From positions 46,093-110,092 of the forward strand of contig JBAQMZ010000013.1 in NCBI GenBank assembly GCA_049303315.1: DNA of 64,000 nucleotides. The letters run 5' to 3'. This document shows positions 24,739 to 33,520 of this stretch, one piece after another (position 1 is the stretch's first letter; every line of letters begins with the position of its first letter). Made by a program: the position numbers and the translations under genes. The notes under the pieces are model-generated. The model worked only from the letters and a program-made list of their open reading frames with translations, was not told where the DNA came from and did no database searches. The stretch is from Methanoperedens sp049303315 (lineage in GTDB: Archaea > Halobacteriota > Methanosarcinia > Methanosarcinales > Methanoperedenaceae).

Positions 24739-25902
24739 TCATTTAGTATTATCTGGTTTTTTCCTGCGGTGAAGATAATATATTCCTCCCGCTATTATCG
24801 GCAGAGTCACAATAACCGGTGCCGCCATGCCATTTTTATTCGGGGTGCGCACATAGAGGTTCAATGGTTCAGTGACAGTCCGGACACCGAGATCGTCTTC
24901 GAATTCGATATTAGCGGAATAAGGAATATCGCCACTCTTCTCTGCGTAGAAGGTAAAAACGCCTGGCGCATCGTCATCGGGTTTGATCTTACCAAGGAAA
25001 GCGGTTCTTGTTCCTTCAAACGGGACGTCAAGGCTGACTTTCACGGATTTCGCTTCACCGGTTCCTGAATTTTCAATGCGCATATTCACAGTGACAAGGT
25101 CACCTTTTACCGGATTTTGCGGTTCGATTTTTAAATATGAAATCGCAAGTTCTGCCTTACCAAGGACCCTGACGCCTGCGAAACTTTTCGAACTTATGTT
25201 TTCCCCGTTCTCATCCTTATAATCCATTCTGATGGGGATTGAATACGATGAAATTTCGGTCTTGTCTTTAACCTGGATAGCGTAGCTCATTTGAATGGAT
25301 TCCCCCGGATTGAGTCTCTTTACATTCTTTGTATCAGCATCCACAGGTACGAAAGGCAGGCCGCTCGTGACAGCGCTTACCTGTACATCTCGTGCCGTAC
25401 CGGTTCCATCATTTGAGACTGAAAACGTAATATCAAATTTATCCTTCGGGCTTATGCGCTCAGGATTTATCGTGATGTTAGAAATCATGAGTTGAGGTGC
25501 TCCTCGTACCATTACCTTGAAGGTTTTGTTGGTTTCACGGAACATGTCATTGCTAAACCAGCGTGCCCTGAATTCAATATCGTATGAACCGGAAGCTGCG
25601 AGAGGATCGACATGCAGCAGATAGGTTTCAGCTACAGCGCCATATTTGATAATCCTGCCCTCATCGATAATGCGGTCATTTTCATTTTTGAGTTTAATTG
25701 GCGAGTCAGGAAGAATCTCAAGTATTACATTATCTATATCGCTAAATTCATTTTCAATCCTGACTGACAACGTTAAATCCTGCCCCGGTTCAACGGGCTG
25801 GGGTGAGAGCTGATCCAGAACGATTTCAAGTTCAGCGTTAGCAGGAGCAATCATGAATATGAGTGCAAACACTGCAACCATAGTCAATAATGGCTGTTTC
25901 AT
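24739..25902 (-). CDS. Exported CARDB/NEW3-type surface protein with C-terminal membrane anchor
   Basis: A 387-residue protein. It has a signal peptide (MVAVFALIFMIAPANA), three repeated immunoglobulin-like units of the COG1361/CARDB sort (VEPGQDLTLSVRIENEFSD, ISPKDKFDITFSVSNDGTG, VKGDLVTVNMRIENSGTGE) and a C-terminal membrane helix followed by HRRKK. It resembles archaeal S-layer-associated proteins. It overlaps the upstream monooxygenase gene by four bases and precedes an FtsX/LolD transporter, with which it may form a surface complex. Confidence 0.85.
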   Translation of the reverse strand: MKQPLLTMVAVFALIFMIAPANAELEIVLDQLSPQPVEPGQDLTLSVRIENEFSDIDNVILEILPDSPIKLKNENDRIIDEGRIIKYGAVAETYLLHVDPLAASGSYDIEFRARWFSNDMFRETNKTFKVMVRGAPQLMISNITINPERISPKDKFDITFSVSNDGTGTARDVQVSAVTSGLPFVPVDADTKNVKRLNPGESIQMSYAIQVKDKTEISSYSIPIRMDYKDENGENISSKSFAGVRVLGKAELAISYLKIEPQNPVKGDLVTVNMRIENSGTGEAKSVKVSLDVPFEGTRTAFLGKIKPDDDAPGVFTFYAEKSGDIPYSANIEFEDDLGVRTVTEPLNLYVRTPNKNGMAAPVIVTLPIIAGGIYYLHRRKKPDNTK

Positions 25903-26306
25903 GGCAAATCACCCTCTACGTTTCTGTGAGCTTCTCGCCCTAACTCAAGTCCTTGAAGGAAGGAATATACCTTTATTTCAACATCCGGCATCATGGTCCT
26001 CGCCCCTTCCAGAAGCTGTGGCGACGGGTCGCCATACACGACAACATTATGATCATAGGCGAATTCCTCAAAGAGTTTTTTTAGAGCTTTGCGAAGGTTG
26101 TGCTTATGCTCTGCCAGAGCCTCCGAGCTATCATAGACCTCGCGAATTTCACACTCTGTCCGGTCGCTGCTGAGGAACCAGTCGTACTGGAGCGTTCCCG
26201 TGTCCTTCTCTTTCGTCTGTCTTATGATTTCTGCAGCTTGCTGCTTGAATCCCTCTAACTTTCCCTCCCGGATCTTCATCCGGGCGCTTAAGTGTAGTTT
26301 GTTCAT
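25899..26306 (-). CDS. Antibiotic-biosynthesis-monooxygenase (ABM) fold protein
   Basis: A 135-residue protein of the YgiN/ABM ferredoxin-like fold: LHLSARMKIREGKLEGFKQQ opens the first strand-helix unit and CEIREVYDSSEALAEHKHN the second. Members include quinol monooxygenases and haem-degrading enzymes, but many are uncharacterised. It lies in a run with four-base overlaps at both ends and is second in the operon ending with the FtsX/LolD genes. The reaction is unknown. Confidence 0.78.
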   Translation of the reverse strand: MNKLHLSARMKIREGKLEGFKQQAAEIIRQTKEKDTGTLQYDWFLSSDRTECEIREVYDSSEALAEHKHNLRKALKKLFEEFAYDHNVVVYGDPSPQLLEGARTMMPDVEIKVYSFLQGLELGREAHRNVEGDLP

Positions 26307-26539
26307 TTATTTTCACCTCTTTTTTTTACGATATTTTTCAATTCAGACATTGAAATGCCCAAGTCGATTACACCGAATTTGCCCGCAACCCTCAGGATTT
26401 CGCCTTCGACCATCGTAATCTCATCGGCTTCCAGTGTTCCTCCGAACTCAAATTCCTCCTTGTAGTCGCATCTGATTTTGAGGTCTTTTATCATGTTTGG
26501 CTTCAAGGTCACATAGAATGCAATTTCGTGTACGACCAT
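26303..26539 (-). CDS. Small uncharacterised protein, first gene of the ABM-ABC operon
   Basis: A 78-residue soluble protein, not recognised. The sequence alternates strands and turns (EIAFYVTLKPNMIKDLKIR, EFGGTLEADEITMVEGEILR) and ends in a charged helix. The ATG at 26539 has GGTGAC eight bases upstream; the longer frame to 26614 lacks such a site. It overlaps the ABM gene by four bases. The promoter region is shared with a divergent FilR1-type regulator. Confidence 0.65.
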   Translation of the reverse strand: MVVHEIAFYVTLKPNMIKDLKIRCDYKEEFEFGGTLEADEITMVEGEILRVAGKFGVIDLGISMSELKNIVKKRGENK

Positions 26540-26628
26540 TTTTTTGTCACCAGGGGAAAAATGGAATTGGAAATGCTTAAATAAAGTCTGGCACGAATGT
26601 AGAGTTAGCAACAAGCTTATAACAAAGG

Positions 26629-26642
26629 TTACACAAATGTAA
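26629..26642. promoter_or_regulatory. Palindrome TTACA-N4-TGTAA before the FilR1-type regulator
   Basis: TTACACAAATGTAA has perfect five-base arms. It ends 13 bases before the ATG of the regulator at 26655 and about 90 bases from the divergent gene start. Its position suits an autoregulatory operator acting in both directions. Confidence 0.5.
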
Positions 26643-26654
26643 TCAGGAAAAACG

Positions 26655-27395
26655 ATGAAAGTCTACGAGCTATTTACGGAACTGTCTTCAGAAAACAGGC
26701 TTGGTATACTCCAAACCCTTGATGAAAAACCGATGACATTCACCAACCTGATCAAAGAAGTTGACATGAACTCGACAGAAGCATCAAGACAATTATCAAG
26801 ATTAACAGAAGCCCGGCTAATTGAGAAAAAAGGGGACGGGAGATATTATAATACACTCTTCGGGAAACTGGTTTTATCCAGCATATCAGACTTAAGCTTC
26901 ATTTCAGAGAAATCAGGATACTTCCTTGAACATGATACTGCACCGATTCCACCCGGTCTTATAAGACAAATAGATGCCCTCTCTAAAGGAGAGATAATAA
27001 CAGGTGTCTATAATATTTTAAATACCCATGAAAAATTGGGCGATGGTATAAAGAGCTACATGTGGTACATGTCAGATGATTTTCCCAGGCACCATCTGCC
27101 CAATATCGAAAAGAAATTGGAAGAGGGATTGGAAATCAGGGTAATACTTCCAAAAAACCTATGTACCACTTCGCCACTTAGCGAAAAAAACAGGAAAAAG
27201 ATAGAGAATAAAGTAGCGGACGAGATTAAAATATCAGTAATCGTAAGCGATAAATTTTCTCTGCTCGAACTACCTGGGCCTGATGGAAAGATTGATCACA
27301 ACACTGCCATCTTCGGCTATGATGACCGATTCAGAGAGTGGTGCAAAAAGCTCTTCCAGTACTACTGGGAAACAAAAAGTTACACTTGTTTATGA
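26655..27395 (+). CDS. FilR1-type (DUF1724) transcriptional regulator
   Basis: A 246-residue regulator. Residues 1-75 are an ArsR-like winged helix (SSENRLGILQTLDEKPMTF, STEASRQLSRLTEARLIEKKG). The remainder fits the FilR1/DUF1724 domain, with DALSKGEIITG, YMWYMSDDFPRHHLP and EEGLEIRVILPKN. FilR1 proteins are archaeal and were named in Methanosaeta (Methanothrix), where they take part in quorum-sensing-related control. The divergent ABM-CARDB-ABC operon is a natural target, and the gap contains a palindrome. Confidence 0.85.
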   Translation: MKVYELFTELSSENRLGILQTLDEKPMTFTNLIKEVDMNSTEASRQLSRLTEARLIEKKGDGRYYNTLFGKLVLSSISDLSFISEKSGYFLEHDTAPIPPGLIRQIDALSKGEIITGVYNILNTHEKLGDGIKSYMWYMSDDFPRHHLPNIEKKLEEGLEIRVILPKNLCTTSPLSEKNRKKIENKVADEIKISVIVSDKFSLLELPGPDGKIDHNTAIFGYDDRFREWCKKLFQYYWETKSYTCL

Positions 27396-27509
27396 AAATC
27401 TTCACTAAAAATACGAGATTGGAACAGAAAAAGAGTAAATCCAACCTTTCATAATCAAATCATTCTGTAGTTTTAATTGCCTATCAAGCCACCGAAATTC
27501 TTAAATACG

Positions 27510-27537
27510 ACCATGGTCATAAATGACTATAGTCATT
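27510..27537. promoter_or_regulatory. Two tandem palindromes before a TetR gene
   Basis: GACCATGGTC (27510-27519) and ATGACTATAGTCAT (27524-27537) are both perfect palindromes with the shared arms GAC...GTC, centred 16 bases apart. A TATA-like CTTAAATA lies just upstream at 27501-27508. The arrangement fits paired dimer binding of a TetR repressor over the transcription start of its own operon. Confidence 0.7.
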
Positions 27538-27558
27538 ATTTATCAAGGAGAGAGCAAC

Positions 27559-28143
27559 ATGTCCCTGCGTGAGAAAAAGAAAATAGAGACGAGAAATAAG
27601 ATCTTCGAGGTATCCGGAAGATTATTTAAGGAAAATGGCATCGAAAATACGACTATTGATGATATTGTAAAAGAAGCAGGAATAGGAAAGGGCACTTTTT
27701 TTAATTATTTTCCGAGTAAAACTGCACTTCTCCTTTACTTCGCACAACAGAAGGAAGAATTGACCTATAGCCAGATAAAAAATGAAACATTAAAAGGTAT
27801 TTCGACAAGGGAAAAGATAAAAAATGTCCTTGTTTTCGTTGCAAAGACCAATGAAAAAGACAAAGAACTGACAAAAATGTTTGTCTTTGAGTATATGAGA
27901 CATTATGGATCCGGACAGGAAAGGAGAAGTCGTGGTCTCAGTAACATCCTTCACAGTCTGATTGAAGAGGGTGTAAGAAAAGAAGATGTGAAAAGCACTA
28001 TTGATGCAAAGAAAGCTGCTGAAATCATTTCAGCTATCTATTTTCATTCCCTGGTGGAATGGTTATGGTCACAGGTCGATTATTCCTTTTCAGAAGATAT
28101 ATCAGGAAAAATCGACATGGTATTTGATGGTATCGGGAGTTAA
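27559..28143 (+). CDS. TetR/AcrR-family repressor
   Basis: A 194-residue protein. The N-terminal helix-turn-helix reads RNKIFEVSGRLFKENGIENTTIDDIVKEAGIGKGTFFNYFPSK with the standard TetR pattern (quoted in parts: FKENGIENTTIDDI, GIGKGTFFNYFPSK). The C-terminal ligand domain is helical. The ATG at 27559 follows AAGGAGAG; an earlier in-frame codon at 27523 lies inside the operator. It heads an operon with NuoB-like, RPH-like and CrtI-like genes and probably represses it until an unknown small molecule binds. Confidence 0.9.
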   Translation: MSLREKKKIETRNKIFEVSGRLFKENGIENTTIDDIVKEAGIGKGTFFNYFPSKTALLLYFAQQKEELTYSQIKNETLKGISTREKIKNVLVFVAKTNEKDKELTKMFVFEYMRHYGSGQERRSRGLSNILHSLIEEGVRKEDVKSTIDAKKAAEIISAIYFHSLVEWLWSQVDYSFSEDISGKIDMVFDGIGS

Positions 28144-28147
28144 GACC

Positions 28148-28798
28148 ATGCGGGAAAGAATCAATCTGATCCAGGATGAGCCAGAAAGAGAGGGGAAATT
28201 TAGAGCGAATCAAGTAATAATAGAGACTACAAGAATTAAAACTGCTCACAAAAAACCAGAGACTGCGCTTGAGAAACTGGAAGATACAGGGCTTGTTAAC
28301 ACAGTTGCTGCTGCAAGAGAACGAGAAGGAAATATAATTTTTGCGACGGTCGACCAGATAATGAACTATGCGCGTTTGAGTTCTTTGTGGCCCTTATTTT
28401 TTGGTCTTGCGTGCTGCGCTTTCGAATATATGGCTATTGGTATGCCACATTATGATTTTGCACGTTTCGGTATGGAGATCGCTAGACCAAGTCCAAGGCA
28501 TGCAGATGTGATGTTTGTGGCGGGCACCGTAACCAAAAAAATGGCGCCGAGACTGAAAAAACTTTATGAAATGATGCCCGAACCGAAATGGGTCATTTCG
28601 GTAGGAAGCTGCGCCAACACGGGAGGGCCATACCGCGAATCGTATTCTGTCTTGAGGGGTGTGGATTTAATTATACCTGTAGATGTGTATATCCCGGGCT
28701 GTCCTCCAAGACCTGAGGCATTGTTATACGGGATTATCCAACTGAGGGAGAAAATAAAGAACGAAGGATATGGAGCAAAATGGGGGTTAAATAAATGA
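28148..28798 (+). CDS. NuoB/FpoB-like 4Fe-4S (N2-type) subunit, orphan
   Basis: A 216-residue protein. The C-terminal 150 residues match NuoB/FpoB/HycG: FGLACCAFEYMAI, VGSCANTGGPY and VYIPGCPPRPEALLYGI supply the four cysteines for the N2-type cluster. The first 60 residues form an unusual charged extension. ATG 28148 follows the TetR stop by four bases. In complex I, Fpo and hydrogenases this subunit meets NuoD/large subunits, but none is encoded here; the neighbours are phosphotransferase- and carotenoid-type genes. It may serve as a spare Fpo subunit or in a new context. Confidence 0.88.
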   Translation: MRERINLIQDEPEREGKFRANQVIIETTRIKTAHKKPETALEKLEDTGLVNTVAAAREREGNIIFATVDQIMNYARLSSLWPLFFGLACCAFEYMAIGMPHYDFARFGMEIARPSPRHADVMFVAGTVTKKMAPRLKKLYEMMPEPKWVISVGSCANTGGPYRESYSVLRGVDLIIPVDVYIPGCPPRPEALLYGIIQLREKIKNEGYGAKWGLNK

Positions 28799-31449
28799 GA
28801 GAACAATATTTCCTGAACTGGGATGAAGCTTTCAATTCTACAGCAGCACAGGTGGGCGGCAAAGGCCACAACCTGGCCCGGCTGCACAGGTATGGTTTTC
28901 AAGTTCCAGCAGGCGGAGTCTTAACTTCAAAGGTTTACAGGGATTTTCTGGAGTTTAATGGTTTGCAGGATTCCATTAATGCTATTGCTTCAATTAAAGC
29001 AGAGGCTGTACTGGATCCGGCTATTGAAAAAATATTGACAGAAATAAGGAAAAAAATCAGCGATGGGCAGGTACCAGAAATATGTATACGGGAACTCTCA
29101 AAACAGCTTACGTTCCTGAAACTGGCTGATAAACCCGTGGCAGTCCGGTCATCTGCAACAGCTGAAGATTCTGCAACGGCATCATTTGCCGGAGTCCATG
29201 AGTCATTCCTGAATATCAGGGGGCTTTCGAATATCGTAAAAGCAATAAAGGACTGCTATGCTTCCCTCTGGACACCCCGTGCTGTTGCCTACAGGCGCAA
29301 AATGGGATTTGACGATGATAAGGTCGCTGCGGCTGTGGTGATAATGGAACTTATACCCGCGGCGGCAGCCGGTGTGGCTTTTAGCTGCGACCCGCGTACA
29401 GGCAGGCGCGACAGGATCACTATCAGTGCGAATTTCGGTCTGGGAGAGTCGGTAGTCAGCGGATCTGTGGAGCCGGATGAGTATCTGCTAGATTCAAGAA
29501 TCCTGCTTCCGAAGATTCTCACGAAGAAAATCGGAAGTAAGAAGCAATGCACAAGGTCAAAATCCGGAAATGGTACTGAACTTGTGAGCCCGGGCGATAG
29601 CACCAATAAACAGGTCATTGATGACAGCAGGATTACTGAACTGGGTTTGCTTACCCTTCGCGTGTATGAGGCTCTTGGTTCTGGTATTGCTCATCAGGAT
29701 ATGGAATGGGCATTTGACGGTAACAGATTATTTGTTCTCCAGGCTAGACCCGTGACCAACCTTCGTGAACCGAGCTTCCCTGAAATAGCAGGCCAGCCTG
29801 TCATCTGGTCAAACGCAAACTTAAAGGACGTAATGCCGCAGGTCCAGTCGACTATTACATGGAACCTTGCAAGCTGCATGCTTCCCAGGATGATGAGCGC
29901 GAACCTTCAGGCTGCAGGTTATCATGTGCCTCCCGGTATAAACTGGGTCAGGCTTTACAAAGGGCGGGGATATTTCAATCTTTCGGCGGTTCAATGGGGT
30001 TTCTACGATTCAATGGGATTCATGCCCGGAAAAACCAATGAATTTTTCGGCGGTCACCAGCCTGAAATCAAAGTTCCTGCCGGAAATCCCTTGAGCGGAC
30101 TGAAAGGAGTCAATCGAGTCCTGCGGCAGCTTTATTATTTTATCAATATCTTGCGTATCCAGGGCGCTGCCGAAAAAATATTTAAAGATATCCGGGAAAA
30201 GGCGGATAGCTGGAATCAATTGAACTTGCGCGGCATGAATGAAAATGAACTCATCTCGCTTCTTTCGGATATGAGGAAAAAATATGTGGAATTCGGGCCG
30301 TCATACATGACCCTTGGCTCTTCGGCCTCAGTTTACATAGAGATGCTTGCTAGGACACTGGATGCGGATTTTCCCGGCCGCGGTTATTCCCTTGCCAATG
30401 GAATGCTTGCAGGAACTTCAGAAAAGATGACCAGCGCGCAACACGGTTACAGGTTAATGGAGCTGGCACAGACAGCGCAAAGAGACGATGCTGCACGAAA
30501 GTACTTTATGGCCGGGCACTTTGATCCTGCGGCATTCCGGAATGAAATTCCCGAAGGCTCACAATTCATGATCGAATTTGAAGAGTTCCTGAAAGATTAT
30601 GGTCACCGCGGGATTTATGAAAGCGATTTAATAAATCCCAGATGGCGGGAGGATCCTGGTTATTTACTTGAGAATGTTCGTGCAGAATTGTTGTCCCCCG
30701 GATATGCCGATTTTAGAAAAGCCCAGACCGAAAAACGAAAGGCGGTTGAAAAAGAAATTGAAGAAAAACTAAAATGGAGTTTTCAGCGGATAAAGATCAG
30801 TATCTGTGTTAAGCAGGCCAGAAAGGGTGCAGAAATGAGAGAAATGGCCAGGTCTGTTCTCGTGAAGCCTTCTGAATCTTCGCGCCTGGTTTTGCAGGAT
30901 ATCGGTCGCCGTCTTGTGGAAAAAGGAATATTGAATGAAAAGACCGATGTATATCACTGTGCTTTGCCGGAAATTATCGATATCCTGGCAGGTCACTGGG
31001 ACGGAACCGGTTTAAAGATACTAGTTGAAGATCGAAAACGGATCCGAGAGGAGTTATCTGAACTCGAACCGCCTGATGTTATCATCGATGAAGTACCCCA
31101 GCCGCAGACCCAACATCAGCAAGCCCATGGTACGGTGCTTTCAGGGCTTGGTGTGGCTGCAGGCAGCGCTTCAGGGTCAGCGCGGTTGATCCGGCATCCC
31201 AGGGAAAACAGCAAGTTGCTGGCAGGCGATGTTCTGGTCGCCCCGTCCACAGACCCGGGATGGACGCCGATGTTCCTGAGAGCAAAAGCTGTGGTAATGG
31301 AAGTGGGAGGTTATCTATCCCACGGAGCGATCGTAGCAAGGGAATATGGCATCCCGGCAGTGGTCAATGTGCCGGGAGTGATGAAGGCTTTGACAGATGG
31401 AGAACAGCTCACGGTTGACGGTGATGAAGGAAAGGTGTACCGTGGCTGA
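28795..31449 (+). CDS. PEP-synthase-like dikinase, rifampicin-phosphotransferase architecture
   Basis: An 884-residue enzyme. The N-terminus is a PPDK/PEP synthase ATP-binding domain: GGKGHNLARLHRYGFQVP, KPVAVRSSATAEDS, ASFAGVHESFLN. A middle region without PEP-barrel features follows (about 330-770). The C-terminus is the swivelling phosphohistidine domain with STDPGWTPMFLRA and GGYLSHGAIVAREYGIPAV, the histidine being the phospho-carrier. This order, with no C-terminal TIM barrel, matches rifampicin phosphotransferase rather than PEP synthase, so it probably transfers phosphate from ATP to an unknown acceptor. It overlaps the NuoB-like gene by four bases. Confidence 0.85.
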   Translation: MREQYFLNWDEAFNSTAAQVGGKGHNLARLHRYGFQVPAGGVLTSKVYRDFLEFNGLQDSINAIASIKAEAVLDPAIEKILTEIRKKISDGQVPEICIRELSKQLTFLKLADKPVAVRSSATAEDSATASFAGVHESFLNIRGLSNIVKAIKDCYASLWTPRAVAYRRKMGFDDDKVAAAVVIMELIPAAAAGVAFSCDPRTGRRDRITISANFGLGESVVSGSVEPDEYLLDSRILLPKILTKKIGSKKQCTRSKSGNGTELVSPGDSTNKQVIDDSRITELGLLTLRVYEALGSGIAHQDMEWAFDGNRLFVLQARPVTNLREPSFPEIAGQPVIWSNANLKDVMPQVQSTITWNLASCMLPRMMSANLQAAGYHVPPGINWVRLYKGRGYFNLSAVQWGFYDSMGFMPGKTNEFFGGHQPEIKVPAGNPLSGLKGVNRVLRQLYYFINILRIQGAAEKIFKDIREKADSWNQLNLRGMNENELISLLSDMRKKYVEFGPSYMTLGSSASVYIEMLARTLDADFPGRGYSLANGMLAGTSEKMTSAQHGYRLMELAQTAQRDDAARKYFMAGHFDPAAFRNEIPEGSQFMIEFEEFLKDYGHRGIYESDLINPRWREDPGYLLENVRAELLSPGYADFRKAQTEKRKAVEKEIEEKLKWSFQRIKISICVKQARKGAEMREMARSVLVKPSESSRLVLQDIGRRLVEKGILNEKTDVYHCALPEIIDILAGHWDGTGLKILVEDRKRIREELSELEPPDVIIDEVPQPQTQHQQAHGTVLSGLGVAAGSASGSARLIRHPRENSKLLAGDVLVAPSTDPGWTPMFLRAKAVVMEVGGYLSHGAIVAREYGIPAVVNVPGVMKALTDGEQLTVDGDEGKVYRG

Positions 31450-31465
31450 AACAGGAGGGAGAAAA

Positions 31466-32971
31466 ATGACTGGTAAATCTATTATTATCATCGGGGCTGG
31501 CCTCGCGGGTCTTTCCACAGGCTGCTACTCACAGATGAACGGTTATCAAACACATATCTTCGAGCACCATGCCACGCCGGGCGGAGTGGCCACCTGCTGG
31601 AAACGCAGAGGCTACATAATCGATGGCGGCATTCATTTCCTGATGTGCCACAAGCCAGGTCAATCGATCTATGAATTGTATCGCGAACTGGGCACAGCTC
31701 AATCCAATCGTTTCCTTGACATGACCTCCTACTGTCGTTTTATTGATGAGGCCAGCGGGCGCAGCGTTCATATCACCCGGGATTTAGACCTCCTGGCAAA
31801 GGATTTAAAAGCAATCTCGCCTGCCGATTCACAAATCATCGATGACCTGATCGCCGGCGCCAGGGTCATGCAGGGAACAGATATGGGGGATATGGGCATG
31901 AGCCAGCCTCAGGAGCTTTTGGGCTTCCCGGATAAGCTCAGGCAGATGTGGAAGATGCGCCGGTTTTTCAAATACTTCACCGGCAGATATGCCAAATCCG
32001 CCGCAGATTACGGGAAAGCTATTCATGATCCCTGGCTGCGCTATATCTTCGAGAACATGTTCCTGCCAGAAGTGCCAGTCTGGTTCATCCTTATGCTCCT
32101 TGGACTGCTGGCAGACGGGCAGCTGGCCCTGCTGGAGGGGGGTTCGCTCAATTTTGTCCTTCCGATCGAAAAGCATTACAGGAACCTGGGCGGGCAGGTG
32201 ACTTACGGGGCTACTGTAGAGAAGATCCTTGTGGAAAATGATCGGGCTGTGGGCGTGCGCCTTGCTGATGGCAGCGAGCACCGTGCAGATATCGTGGTCT
32301 CTGCCGCTGACGGATACAGCACAATATTTGAGATGCTGGATGGGCGTTATGTGGACGCGGAGATTGAGAAGCGTTACAAGAACTGGAAGCTGACCCGTCC
32401 CCTCGTTATGATAAGCTTCGGAGTTGCCCGTGAATTCAAAGGTGAACCAGGTCTGAATATCATAAAACTGGAGCACCCCTTCACAACAGGCAGTAAAGCT
32501 GTTGATGGAATTACGATACGAATTTTCAACTACAGCGAAGGATTTGCTCCACCGGGCAAGACCGTGGTCCAGGTAATGTTCGAGACTGAATGGGACTGGT
32601 GGAACGAGTTGCAAAAGGACCGACAGGGCTACGAAGCGCAAAAAAAGCGAATGGCTGATCAAGTGCTGGAACGGCTTGAAGCGCGCTTTCCCGGAATCTC
32701 ATCGCAAGTGGAGATCATCGATGTTGCCACTCCTTATACATGGTGGCGTTATACCCGCAACTATAAAGGAGCCTATGAGGGGTGGCTGATGTCTTCGGAA
32801 ATAATCAATGCCCGGATTAAAAAGACCCTTCCAGGTCTTTCGAATTTTTATATGGCCGGCCAGTGGTCAACCCCGGGTGGGGGAGTCGTACCAAGCTTAT
32901 ACTCCGGCCGGCACGTAGTACAGATACTTTGCCACAGCGATGGGAAGCCATTTTCGATTGTTATGCCATAA
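31466..32971 (+). CDS. CrtI-family FAD oxidoreductase (phytoene desaturase/carotene isomerase-like)
   Basis: A 501-residue flavoprotein. The dinucleotide-binding motif IIIIGAGLAGLSTGCYSQMNG is at the N-terminus, followed by HHATPGGVATCW and IIDGGIHFL, and the C-terminal FAD motif FYMAGQWSTPGGGVVPSLYSGR. This is the COG1233 family of phytoene desaturases, carotene isomerases and retinol saturases. ACAGGAGGGAGAAAA before the ATG at 31466 fixes the start. It is downstream of the RPH-like gene and may act on an isoprenoid lipid or quinone side chain; the substrate cannot be read off. Slightly GC-richer than its neighbours. Confidence 0.85.
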   Translation: MTGKSIIIIGAGLAGLSTGCYSQMNGYQTHIFEHHATPGGVATCWKRRGYIIDGGIHFLMCHKPGQSIYELYRELGTAQSNRFLDMTSYCRFIDEASGRSVHITRDLDLLAKDLKAISPADSQIIDDLIAGARVMQGTDMGDMGMSQPQELLGFPDKLRQMWKMRRFFKYFTGRYAKSAADYGKAIHDPWLRYIFENMFLPEVPVWFILMLLGLLADGQLALLEGGSLNFVLPIEKHYRNLGGQVTYGATVEKILVENDRAVGVRLADGSEHRADIVVSAADGYSTIFEMLDGRYVDAEIEKRYKNWKLTRPLVMISFGVAREFKGEPGLNIIKLEHPFTTGSKAVDGITIRIFNYSEGFAPPGKTVVQVMFETEWDWWNELQKDRQGYEAQKKRMADQVLERLEARFPGISSQVEIIDVATPYTWWRYTRNYKGAYEGWLMSSEIINARIKKTLPGLSNFYMAGQWSTPGGGVVPSLYSGRHVVQILCHSDGKPFSIVMP

Positions 32972-33003
32972 GTGAAGTCCGGATAACAATGAGGGGGAAT
33001 AAT

Positions 33004-33366
33004 ATGGCAACACCTGAAAAACAATATAAAACAATTGATGAGTACATCGCCATGTTTCCCAAAAATATCCAGGATATTCTTGAAAAACTCAGACAAGTTA
33101 TTAAAGAGTCGGCGCCTGAAGCTGAAGAGACAATAAATTACGGAATACCCACATTCAAATTAAAAGGTAATTTAGTGCATTTCGCAGCATTTAAAAATCA
33201 TATCGGTTTTTACCCTACTCCATCGGCAATTGTTGCTTTTAAAAAAGAATTGTCCCCATACAAACAAGCCAAGGGCTCTGTACAGTTTCCAATAGATAAA
33301 CCGATCCCATTTGATATTGTAAAGAAAATTGTAAAATTCAGAATAAAAGAAAATGAAGCAACATAA
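33004..33366 (+). CDS. DUF1801 (YdhG-like) protein
   Basis: A 120-residue protein with the family pattern TIDEYIAMFPKNIQDILEKLRQ, AEETINYGIPTFK, HIGFYPTPSAI and GSVQFPIDKPIPFDIVKK. DUF1801 proteins have an FraH/YdhG-like fold and unknown function. GAGGGGG eight bases before the ATG at 33004 decides the start. It follows the CrtI-like gene by 32 bases and may be the last gene of the TetR-led operon. Confidence 0.85.
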   Translation: MATPEKQYKTIDEYIAMFPKNIQDILEKLRQVIKESAPEAEETINYGIPTFKLKGNLVHFAAFKNHIGFYPTPSAIVAFKKELSPYKQAKGSVQFPIDKPIPFDIVKKIVKFRIKENEAT

Positions 33367-33383
33367 TATTTAAGAGAAAGGGG

Positions 33384-33433
33384 CGACATTTATAAGCATA
33401 AAGGTTGTGGGAAACCTTTGTTTGCAAATGTCG
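33384..33433. other. Structured intergenic hairpin between convergent genes
   Basis: CGACATTT at 33384-33391 pairs with AAATGTCG at 33426-33433, enclosing a second stem AAAGGTT/AACCTTT with the loop GTGGGA and a GCA/TGC step between. The 154-base gap separates DUF1801 from the convergent hgcB. It could be a two-way terminator or a small structured RNA. No T-run follows on the plus strand. Confidence 0.5.
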
Positions 33434-33520
33434 GACGAAGCATCTCGAAAGCTAAGATATTTGGCAACTTTCGCCAGCAAAAACGTCTCATACATCGGAA
33501 CCATTATACGCAATTCATTT

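Noticed and set aside
28795..31449. Phosphoenolpyruvate synthase
   Set aside because: The C-terminal PEP-binding barrel is missing and the phosphohistidine domain is last, as in rifampicin phosphotransferase.
33380..33500. tRNA gene in the gap before hgcB
   Set aside because: The stems do not form a cloverleaf and no TPsiC-like GGTTCAAATCC box is present.
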